From NCBI GenBank assembly GCA_012515455.1, contig JAAYYJ010000032.1:1-5309 (forward strand): DNA of 5,309 bases, in the 5' to 3' direction. Of the stretch, positions 1 to 5,027 are shown in pieces. Each line of letters begins with the position of its first letter. The first letter of the stretch is position 1. A model generated the notes under the pieces. That model ran no database searches. It saw only the letters and a list, made by a program, of their open reading frames with translations, and was not told where the DNA came from. A program made the translations under genes and the position numbers. This DNA is from Oligosphaeraceae bacterium. GTDB taxonomy: Bacteria; Verrucomicrobiota; Lentisphaeria; Oligosphaerales; Oligosphaeraceae.

Positions 1-74
1 ACACGGCCGTTAAGGCCCCCTGCGGCGATGATACTGCGTTCAAGAGCGCGGGAAAGTAGCGCGCTGCCAACCTT
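1..74 (+). rRNA. rrf: 5S ribosomal RNA, 3' portion (5' end outside the window)
   Basis: This is the 3' two thirds of a 5S rRNA, the small RNA of the large ribosomal subunit central protuberance. Positions 22-33 (GCGGCGATGATA) and 51-58 (GGGAAAGTA region) form the two sides of the conserved loop E. Between them, 34-40 (CTGCGTT) pairs with 45-51 (AGCGCGG) around a CAAG loop, matching the helix before the GAAAGTAG segment of bacterial 5S. The tail GCTGCCAACC (63-72) is the 3' strand of the closing helix, whose partner lies off the window. Aligned without gaps to the remembered E. coli 5S, the window starts near E. coli nucleotide 46, which predicts an end at about 74. A U-tailed hairpin follows immediately, as expected at the end of an rRNA operon. 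The exact mature 3' end is uncertain by a few bases. Confidence 0.9.
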
Positions 75-79
75 TTTTT

Positions 80-115
80 GCCCCCGCGGGTGTATTCCGG
101 CGGGGGCTTTTTTTT
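80..115 (+). terminator. Intrinsic terminator of the rRNA operon
   Basis: GCCCCCGC (80-87) and GCGGGGGC (100-107) form a perfect 8-bp GC-only stem with a 12-base loop, followed by eight T residues (108-115). This is a textbook rho-independent terminator for rightward transcription, placed six bases after the predicted 5S end. A run of seven T (73-79) precedes the stem and could extend the helix only if paired with A, which is absent downstream. Leftward transcripts would have A rather than U after the stem, so it acts in one direction only. Confidence 0.92.
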
Positions 116-176
116 GCGTCCGGGGGGGGCGGGGGCCGGCCTGGCCTGGTCCTGGTACCGGCGCAGTCAACAGCAC

Positions 177-181
177 AGGAG
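177..181 (+). promoter_or_regulatory. Ribosome binding site that fixes the SGNH hydrolase start
   Basis: AGGAG lies seven bases before the ATG at 189. The reading frame is open back to a TTG at 78, but that codon lies inside the rRNA terminator and the intervening translation is low-complexity Gly/Pro/Arg. The ATG at 189 is therefore chosen. Confidence 0.8.
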
Positions 182-188
182 TATTGCG

Positions 189-1349
189 ATGCGAGCAGTT
201 ATTTCCTTTCGCGGGGCGGTGCATGGGTGCAACAGCAAGTGGGAGTATGTCCTGGAGGAATCCGGCCGGAAGCGCTTCGTGCCTTATACGGCAGCGCGCC
301 GGAAATTACCGGGACGCATCCAGAGCGCGATCTTCAGTCTGGACAAAGCGGTGGGGGCGGATGCTTATTACCGTTTGACCTTCACTTGCGAGGCGGAAAA
401 ACATTGCTATTGGTGGATAGATTATTATGACGGTGCCGGTCAGCTGCTGCCGGACTGCAACGGCCAGGTGCTGCCCGGCCGGCAGCGCTATTATGATGAA
501 GTGGTATATGTGAACCGCCTGGCCGTCAGTGCCCAGCTGGCATTCGTTTCCAAAGGCGCAGTGCGGGTCGCAAATATCAGTTTGCGGAAAATCACTGCCA
601 GGCAGGCGGCGCAATGGTGCGACCGTATCGCGACCCAGCTGCCAGGACTGGATTTCCAAGCACCGCAAGATGCCTTCCGGGACTTGCCCCGCACCGCCCG
701 GGCCCTACAGAAGGGCACCCCCTGGAATATCGTCATGCTGGGGGATAGCATCGTCAATGACACCTACCATTCAGTCTTCCAAGCCTTGGTCAGCCGGGAG
801 TTCCCCCGAGCCAGGACGAATTTTGTCAACTCGGTCCGGGGCGGAACCGGATGCTGGTATTATTGCCAGGAAGAGAATTTCCAGAAATACATCCAGGACT
901 TGCAGCCGGATTTGCTGCTGATAGGCGGGATCAGTAATCTTAATCTCCCCAGCGGCTTGGACGACCTCGGTGCGGTCGTGCGCCGGGCGCGTGCCGCAGG
1001 CTGTGAATGCGCCATTATGAGCCCCGGACCGAGTGTTGACTGGCGGGCGCAGGACGCGTCAGCACCGGAGGCGCCCCTGCCCGCCTCCGACTGGTCGCAG
1101 TCCGGTGACCAGAAGAATCGGGACATTTATCAGCAGGAGCGGGAGATGGCCATGACCCAGGCCTTGCCGTTCTGGGACCTCTCCCTCCCCGCCAACCAAT
1201 ATCGCGGTCAATCGGGGATGCCCTGGGGGCACTTCAATCGTGATCCCATCCACAGCAATACTCTGGGGAAGCAGCAGCTGGGCCGGATTATGCTGGAATT
1301 CTTCAAGACCGCAAAAATGCTACCGGGAGGGGCCCCGGCGGAGCCGTAA
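189..1349 (+). CDS. SGNH/GDSL-family hydrolase with N-terminal beta-rich domain
   Basis: Predicted serine esterase/lipase-fold hydrolase of 386 residues. The SGNH blocks are visible in order. Block I is MLGDSIVND with nucleophile Ser187, block II is the RGGTG segment with glycines near 218-221, block III is GGISN with Asn250 where families usually show GxND, and block V is DPIHS with Asp352 and His355 in the DxxH spacing. Residues about 40-135 come before the catalytic domain, are rich in Tyr, Trp and alternating hydrophobics, and look like a jelly-roll or carbohydrate-binding-type domain. No signal peptide or membrane segment is evident from the ATG at 189. Family knowledge suggests removal of acetyl or other ester groups from glycans, but the substrate cannot be read from sequence. 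The gene lies alone behind the rRNA terminator with no clear promoter in the GC-rich leader, and its stop codon sits in the loop of a hairpin. Alternatives are a lipase/acyltransferase-like or sugar O-acetylesterase role. Confidence 0.83.
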   Translation: MRAVISFRGAVHGCNSKWEYVLEESGRKRFVPYTAARRKLPGRIQSAIFSLDKAVGADAYYRLTFTCEAEKHCYWWIDYYDGAGQLLPDCNGQVLPGRQRYYDEVVYVNRLAVSAQLAFVSKGAVRVANISLRKITARQAAQWCDRIATQLPGLDFQAPQDAFRDLPRTARALQKGTPWNIVMLGDSIVNDTYHSVFQALVSREFPRARTNFVNSVRGGTGCWYYCQEENFQKYIQDLQPDLLLIGGISNLNLPSGLDDLGAVVRRARAAGCECAIMSPGPSVDWRAQDASAPEAPLPASDWSQSGDQKNRDIYQQEREMAMTQALPFWDLSLPANQYRGQSGMPWGHFNRDPIHSNTLGKQQLGRIMLEFFKTAKMLPGGAPAEP

Positions 1350-1359
1350 TTCCGCCGGG
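1334..1359. terminator. Hairpin between convergent genes, possible bidirectional terminator
   Basis: CCCGGCGGA (1334-1342) and TCCGCCGGG (1351-1359) form a perfect 9-bp GC-rich stem with an 8-base loop. The loop contains the TAA stop of the SGNH hydrolase gene (1347-1349), and the rhomboid stop lies 16 bases further on. Neither strand shows a T-run after the stem, so it is not a canonical intrinsic terminator. It may instead stall polymerase or protect the 3' ends of the two facing transcripts. Confidence 0.5.
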
Positions 1360-1374
1360 TGAGCATACGGCATC

Positions 1375-2235
1375 CTAGCGGCCGCGGTTTTTCAGCTGGG
1401 CACTGGCCCGGCGCAGGAATTCGCGTTCATCCTCGCTGAGGTTGTTGTATCCCACCATTGAGACCTTGTCCAGGATGCGGTCCAGCTCAGCAGTATTAAC
1501 CACTCCGGGCTCGTCGCTGCGCCTGGTAAACGGCGATTTGACTGAGCTCTTCGGCAGCAGCCCGCGGAAGAATTCCCTGAGACCGGCCAATTTCGGCAGG
1601 GTCAGTTTACAGCCCAGGCGGCGCATATAGATGAAACCTCCGAGTGCGCCCCCGAGGTGGGCCAGGTGGGCGACATTGGAGGCTTGCCCCAGGGTGAAAA
1701 TTTCCAGCAGGCAGTACACCAGCACCAGCACCCAGAGTTTGACCGGCATGGGCGGTATGAGGAGCATGAAGGTGACTTGCGGGAACGCCATTCCGGCTGC
1801 GACCATAATCCCGAATAGTGCCCCGCTGGCACCCACACAAGGGGTGGGGCTGCCCCAGTTTGCCAGCATCCAGAGTCCGCCCCCAATCAGCCCGCTCAGC
1901 AGATACAGGATCAGGAACCTCTTCGTTCCCAGCGGCTGTTCCAGCAGTTTGCCGAAGATGTAGAGGCCGTACATGTTGAAGAACAGGTGCATGAAATTGG
2001 CATGCAGGAACATATAGGTGCCTAATCGCCAGAACTGTCCCGACTGGACCAGCAGCGGAGTCAATTCCAGATTGCCCAGGAGCAGCGAGCCTGTTCTGCC
2101 AGTAAAGTGGCAGAGGACATACATGATGCAGTTAATAATGATAATTTGCTTGATGATCGGTGCTTCGGGCGTCGTTTGGCGAGTATAGTTGTTGCCGCCG
2201 CTGGAATAGCGGACATAATCACGGTCACTTAACAT
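1375..2235 (-). CDS. Rhomboid-family intramembrane serine protease
   Basis: Predicted 286-residue polytopic membrane protease that cleaves transmembrane substrates within or near the bilayer. The catalytic dyad is visible: Ser137 in VGASGALFG (GxSG motif) and His193 in AHLGGALGG. His83 and Asn87 in HANFMHLFFNMYG match the HxxxN element that forms the oxyanion site in rhomboids. Hydrophobic segments occur near 28-46, 75-95, 106-125, 134-150, 153-180 and 187-204, fitting the six-helix core. A soluble tail (about 205-286) ends in a segment from 250 (LDRILDKV) to 283 resembling the DUF6576-type tail seen on some bacterial rhomboids, recognised from memory. The ATG at 2235 is supported by AAGGA (2247-2243) seven bases upstream. 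The gene is divergent from the CE7-like esterase gene and convergent with the SGNH gene, so it is probably monocistronic. Substrates are unknown. Confidence 0.93.
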   Translation of the reverse strand: MLSDRDYVRYSSGGNNYTRQTTPEAPIIKQIIIINCIMYVLCHFTGRTGSLLLGNLELTPLLVQSGQFWRLGTYMFLHANFMHLFFNMYGLYIFGKLLEQPLGTKRFLILYLLSGLIGGGLWMLANWGSPTPCVGASGALFGIMVAAGMAFPQVTFMLLIPPMPVKLWVLVLVYCLLEIFTLGQASNVAHLAHLGGALGGFIYMRRLGCKLTLPKLAGLREFFRGLLPKSSVKSPFTRRSDEPGVVNTAELDRILDKVSMVGYNNLSEDEREFLRRASAQLKNRGR

Positions 2236-2269
2236 TATTCAATCCTTGTTTACGGGCTGTACTTTACTT

Positions 2270-2298
2270 AATATAACGAGTATTTACGGTGCTGCCAG
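2270..2298 (-). promoter_or_regulatory. Candidate sigma70-type promoter for the rhomboid gene
   Basis: Reading leftward, CTGGCA (2298-2293) resembles a -35 box (4 of 6 matches to TTGACA). It is separated by 17 bases from TATATT (2275-2270, 5 of 6 matches to TATAAT). Transcription would start about 28 bases before the ATG, leaving room for the AAGGA ribosome binding site. The AT-rich patch stands out in an otherwise GC-rich spacer. This is a consensus match only. Confidence 0.45.
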
Positions 2299-2399
2299 GC
2301 CGGGCGGGCAAAAAGTCCTCCTCGTCCCCTCCGCGGGGATGGTGTTCCCACGCCAGAGGCAAGGTGGACCGAAATGCGGCAGTGTCTGATTCTGCCCAG

Positions 2400-2427
2400 G
2401 TGACAAAAAACCAGCCGATGCTATAGT
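2400..2427 (+). promoter_or_regulatory. Candidate sigma70-type promoter for the CE7-like esterase gene
   Basis: GTGACA (2400-2405, 5 of 6 matches to TTGACA) and TATAGT (2422-2427, 5 of 6 to TATAAT) are separated by 16 bases. The predicted start near 2434 gives a leader of about 44 bases. That leader includes a weak 5-bp hairpin (GCAGC 2434-2438 with GCTGC 2446-2450) and the strong GAAAGGA ribosome binding site (2464-2470), seven bases before the ATG. No operator or catabolite-control palindrome was recognised around it. Confidence 0.55.
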
Positions 2428-2477
2428 ATGGAAGCAGCCGGCAGAGCTGCACCATCTTAACTTGAAAGGAAGCAGAA

Positions 2478-3737
2478 ATGAGAATTAAAGAGACCTTGGC
2501 CTGCGCCGGCCTCAGCATCGCCAGTTTGGCGGCGATGGAGGGAATCAGCGTGGTTAGTGACCGCCCCTCGCATATCTACCGGGTAGGAGAGACTGCAGTC
2601 TTCAAAATTACCAGCCCGACGGAGAGCACGGTCAGCGTGGAACTGTCCTGCGATGGCGAGGCAGTGCTGCAGACTCTGCAGGTCAAGACCCCGGCCGAGG
2701 TGCCGTTTGCATTGTCTGCGCCGGGGGTGCTGCGCTGCACCGCCCGGGTCTCGGGGCAGCCGCGCAAAATGTGCGCCGTGGCGTTCGACCCGGAGCAGAT
2801 TCAGGCTGTGCTGCCCGAGCCGGAGGATTTCACTGCCTTCTGGGAGCAGGGGCTCGCAGACCTGGCGGAGATTCCGGCGGATTTCAAAATGACCTTGCGG
2901 GAGGATGTCTCGACACCTGAGGCGGAGATTTACGAATTGGAATGCGCCAATGTCAACGGCACTCGTCATTACGGTTTTTTGCGTCTACCCAAGACGACCG
3001 CGAAGCTGCCCTTGCTGGCCTATGTCGAGGGCGCCGGGGCAGGGCAGAACCTGGAGACATTTCAGCAGCACTGCGGCAACATCCGGAAATTCATGCGTCA
3101 GCCGGTGGCCGCCCTGACCATTGGCGTACATGCTTACAAGCCGGCGGACAGCGCTGCGGCCCACAAGGTGCAGCATGCTGAATACGTGCGGAACCTGGGG
3201 GTGCGGTCATACTGGCTGGAAGGGCTGGGCAAAGACAACCGGGAGACTTTCCTGTACCGTGCCATCCTGGGCGGCGTCAGGATGATTGACGAGGTGGTCA
3301 AGCTGCCGGCCATTGATGCGAGCCGGGTGGCATATCTGGGGGCCAGCCAGGGCGGAGGCTTCGGGCTCTATCTCACCGCCTTGAGTCCGCATCTCAAAGC
3401 GGCTTTCTGCGGCGTGCCGTGCTTTGGCGATGTGGGCGGATTCCTGCTGGGTCGCCATCCCACTCAGTCCAGCATCCCGGAACTGCGGGAGCACTGGTCC
3501 CAAATGCGCTATTTTGACACAGTTAATTTTGCCCGTCGGATCAATGTCCCGGTGTTCATCAGCATTGGCTTTATCGACACCTCCTGCCTGGCCGCCAGTG
3601 TGTTCCCGATATACAATGCCCTGAACGGCCCGAAATTATTGTTCAACAAGGTCATCAACGGCCATGGTGATGCCCCCATCGAATACGAAGGCCTGACCTG
3701 GTATTGGGTGGCCCGGCATTTGCAGCTCGAACTCTGA
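2478..3737 (+). CDS. CE7-like acetylxylan esterase / alpha/beta-hydrolase with N-terminal beta domain
   Basis: Predicted 419-residue alpha/beta-hydrolase resembling the acetylxylan esterase/cephalosporin-C deacetylase family (AXE1, CE7), which removes acetyl groups from xylan-type sugars. The nucleophile elbow is GASQGGG with Ser290. Asp367 in GFIDTSC matches the family position for the acid, and His396 in NGHGD is the likely base. Residues 1-22 (basic start, then a hydrophobic stretch at 8-20) look like a weak signal peptide, suggesting export. Residues about 25-105 form a beta-rich Ig-like domain absent from the minimal CE7 enzymes of about 320 residues, and the catalytic part starts near 115 (PEDFTAFWEQGLADL). 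The usual RGQ motif appears replaced (IGVHAY, 215-220), and the Glu after the catalytic His is Gly, so this is a divergent member. The ATG at 2478 has GAAAGGA seven bases upstream. A strong hairpin follows the stop. The actual substrate is inferred only. Confidence 0.82.
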   Translation: MRIKETLACAGLSIASLAAMEGISVVSDRPSHIYRVGETAVFKITSPTESTVSVELSCDGEAVLQTLQVKTPAEVPFALSAPGVLRCTARVSGQPRKMCAVAFDPEQIQAVLPEPEDFTAFWEQGLADLAEIPADFKMTLREDVSTPEAEIYELECANVNGTRHYGFLRLPKTTAKLPLLAYVEGAGAGQNLETFQQHCGNIRKFMRQPVAALTIGVHAYKPADSAAAHKVQHAEYVRNLGVRSYWLEGLGKDNRETFLYRAILGGVRMIDEVVKLPAIDASRVAYLGASQGGGFGLYLTALSPHLKAAFCGVPCFGDVGGFLLGRHPTQSSIPELREHWSQMRYFDTVNFARRINVPVFISIGFIDTSCLAASVFPIYNALNGPKLLFNKVINGHGDAPIEYEGLTWYWVARHLQLEL

Positions 3738-3768
3738 GGTACAGCGAGATCCGGTCCGGAGAACAATA

Positions 3769-3803
3769 AGCCCCGCCGCCGATAATCCTTCGGTGGCGGG
3801 GCT
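3769..3803. terminator. Bidirectional intrinsic terminator between the esterase gene and rpsS
   Basis: AGCCCCGCCGCCGA (3769-3782) and TCGGTGGCGGGGCT (3790-3803) form a 14-bp stem with a 7-base loop. In rightward RNA the single imperfect position is a G-U wobble, giving a fully paired stem. In leftward RNA it is an A-C mismatch. The leftward side has the better U-rich tail (TATTGTTCT), and the rightward side is weaker (GCTGTTGTC). It lies 31 bases after the esterase stop and 37 bases after the rpsS stop, so it can end both facing transcripts. It marks the distal end of the ribosomal protein transcript. Confidence 0.8.
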
Positions 3804-3840
3804 GCTGTTGTCGAAGCAAATGGTGTGCTTAGTTCAGCGG

Positions 3841-4110
3841 TTACTTGCCGCTGATGGCACCGTGACCGCGGAAAGTCCGGGTGGAAGAGAACTCGCCCAG
3901 ACGATGGCCGACCATGTTTTCCGTCACAAAGACGTTGATGAAGCTCTTCCCGTTATGCACGGAAAAAGTGTGCCCGACAAAATCGGGCAGAATCATCGAA
4001 CGGCGGGACCAAGTCTTGACCACGCGCTTTTCGCCCCGATGATTCATCAGGTCCACCTTCGCCTGAAGGTGCTCATCCACAAACGGGCCTTTCTTGATTG
4101 ATCTTGGCAT
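3841..4110 (-). CDS. rpsS: 30S ribosomal protein S19
   Basis: Small-subunit protein that sits in the 30S head, next to S13 and 16S rRNA, and contacts the A-site region. The 89 residues match the usual length of about 90. Recognisable segments are MPRSIKKGPFVDEHL at the N-terminus, TWSRRSMILPDFVGHTF near 33-49, and the signature stretch from VHNGKSF (51-57) through FVTENMVGHRLGEF, then TRTFRGH. The C-terminal tail (GAISGK) is short. The ATG shares its A with the stop codon of rplB (TAATG), and a consensus GGAGG lies in the end of rplB, so translation is probably coupled. It is the last ribosomal gene of the cluster here, followed by a terminator rather than by rplV. Confidence 0.98.
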   Translation of the reverse strand: MPRSIKKGPFVDEHLQAKVDLMNHRGEKRVVKTWSRRSMILPDFVGHTFSVHNGKSFINVFVTENMVGHRLGEFSSTRTFRGHGAISGK

Positions 4111-4937
4111 TATTTTTTCCTCCGTGAAACAATAAACCGGTCAGATGCTTTTTTCGGCTTGCGAGTGCGGTAGCCCTTGGCCAGCTGGCCCCAGGGAGAA
4201 CAAGGATGCCCACCGCCGGAGGTGCGCCCTTCACCACCACCCATGGGATGGTCGACAGGGTTCATGACCACACCGCGGACATGCGGACGCTTGCCCAGAT
4301 AGCGCTTCTTGCCGGCTTTGCCCAGGCTGATGCTGGAGTGGTCACTATTGCCGACCTGACCAATGGTGGCCCGGCATTCGATATTGATCAGACGGATCTC
4401 GCTGCTGGGCATCTTGACCTGCGCATATTGGCCTTCCTTGGCCCGCAGAATCGCAACCTGACCCGCGGCTCTGACCAGCTTCGCACCCTGGCCCGGGACC
4501 AGCTCAATGCAGTGGATATTGATGCCGTTGGGGATGTCTTTAATCGCCATGCTGTTGCCAGGCTTGAAATCAGCTGATGGGCCGCTGATTACGGTACTGC
4601 CCTGGGTCAACCCCGCAGGCGCCAGGATGTAGCGCTTCTCGCCGTCAGCATAATGCAACAGGGCGATGCGTGCGGTGCGGTTCGGGTCATATTCGATATG
4701 AGCGACCTTGGCCGGAATGCCATCTTTGTCGCGTTTGAAATCGATTAGACGATAGGAGCGCTTGACACCGCCGCCGCGAAAACGGCAGGTGATGCGGCCG
4801 AGGTTGTTGCGACCGCCGGTCGAACGCTTGCCCTCAGTCAGGCTCTTCTCCGGAGTGCTGCGAGTGATATCAGAAAAATCACTCACGCTCATTTGTCTCC
4901 GCCCAGGAGACGTCGGTTTGTATTTCTTGATTCCCAT
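4110..4937 (-). CDS. rplB: 50S ribosomal protein L2
   Basis: Core large-subunit protein that binds 23S rRNA, supports subunit joining and lies near the peptidyl transferase centre. The 275 residues match the normal 273-277. Family landmarks are the N-terminal KYKPTSPGRRQM (5-16), GGRNNLGRIT (41-50) and CRFRGGGVKR (51-60) leading into the OB-fold. An SH3-like domain covers about 125-205, and the C-terminal NPVDHPMGGGEGR (226-238) carries His230, equivalent to the E. coli His229 (counted without Met) implicated in activity. The second His of the E. coli DHPH motif is Met here. The tail KKASDRFIVSRRKK is basic, as usual. The ATG at 4937 has AAGG eight bases upstream. The stop overlaps the rpsS start. 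It is separated from rplW by 88 bases, longer than the spacing often seen in this operon. Confidence 0.98.
   Translation of the reverse strand: MGIKKYKPTSPGRRQMSVSDFSDITRSTPEKSLTEGKRSTGGRNNLGRITCRFRGGGVKRSYRLIDFKRDKDGIPAKVAHIEYDPNRTARIALLHYADGEKRYILAPAGLTQGSTVISGPSADFKPGNSMAIKDIPNGINIHCIELVPGQGAKLVRAAGQVAILRAKEGQYAQVKMPSSEIRLINIECRATIGQVGNSDHSSISLGKAGKKRYLGKRPHVRGVVMNPVDHPMGGGEGRTSGGGHPCSPWGQLAKGYRTRKPKKASDRFIVSRRKK
4119..4123 (-). promoter_or_regulatory. Shine-Dalgarno site of rpsS inside the end of rplB
   Basis: Reading leftward, GGAGG (4123-4119) stands eight bases before the rpsS ATG at 4110. It lies within the last codons of rplB. Together with the one-base TAATG overlap, it indicates stop-start coupling between the two ribosomal genes. 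Confidence 0.85.
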
Positions 4938-4952
4938 TTCTTCAGCCTTTTC

Positions 4953-5003
4953 CTAGTAATTGAAGTCGGCGTACCGCTTCAAACTTTTGCAGGCACGACG
5001 CAT
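4953..5003 (-). CDS. Possible 16-residue leader peptide between rplW and rplB
   Basis: An ATG at 5003 opens a 16-codon frame ending with TAG (4955-4953). It would encode a basic peptide with RRACK and LKRY segments. The stop lies just before the AAGG ribosome binding site of rplB, and the frame spans the hairpin at 4960-4982, so translation of it could influence that structure. No good ribosome binding site precedes the ATG, and an ORF this short arises easily by chance. It is listed as a candidate only. Confidence 0.15.
   Translation of the reverse strand: MRRACKSLKRYADFNY
4960..4982 (-). promoter_or_regulatory. Hairpin in the rplW-rplB spacer
   Basis: TTGAAG (4960-4965) pairs with CTTCAA (4977-4982), and after a single bulged base CGG (4967-4969) pairs with CCG (4974-4976). 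This makes a 9-bp interrupted stem. In the leftward mRNA the loop is UACG, of the UNCG type, although closed by G-C rather than the classic C-G pair. It lies about ten bases before the ribosome binding site of rplB. No U-tract follows, so it is more likely an RNA-stability, processing or translational element than a terminator. Confidence 0.4.
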
Positions 5004-5009
5004 TTAGGC

Positions 5010-5027
5010 GACTGCCAATTGGGCGTC
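5010..5027 (-). promoter_or_regulatory. Small hairpin at the rplW stop codon
   Basis: GAC (5010-5012) pairs with GTC (5025-5027), and GCC (5014-5016) with GGC (5022-5024), around an AATTG loop with one bulged base. The structure overlaps the rplW TGA stop (5028-5026). Six base pairs is modest and may occur by chance. No terminator-type U-run follows. Confidence 0.2.

Noticed and set aside
78..188. N-terminal extension of the SGNH hydrolase frame starting at TTG 78
   Set aside because: The start lies inside the rRNA terminator stem, the translation is Gly/Pro/Arg-rich without domain character, and a well-spaced AGGAG precedes the ATG at 189.
2325..2339. TCCCC-TCCGC-GGGGA hairpin as a terminator
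   Set aside because: The stem is only five base pairs, the T-run on the minus side is ten or more bases away, and no gene ends here.
2478..2510. Lipoprotein signal on the esterase (Cys9)
   Set aside because: Only about four uncharged residues separate the Lys/Glu pair from Cys9, so there is no hydrophobic stretch before a lipobox. A weak ordinary signal peptide fits better.
2264..2518. 84-codon minus-strand frame in the divergent intergenic region
   Set aside because: It overlaps both candidate promoters and the esterase start, has no recognisable protein features, and runs antisense to real signals.
2457..2969. 170-codon frame opposite the esterase gene
   Set aside because: It is antisense to a clearly conserved coding frame in GC-rich DNA, where long shadow frames are expected. 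Its composition (many Arg, His, Cys) is typical of such shadows.
3814..3830. AAGCA/TGCTT inverted repeat just after rpsS
   Set aside because: It is a 5-bp stem with a 7-base loop, likely by chance. The adjacent 14-bp hairpin explains termination.
4206..4577. 123-codon plus-strand frame opposite rplB
   Set aside because: It is wholly antisense to an unmistakable L2 gene, so it is a shadow frame.
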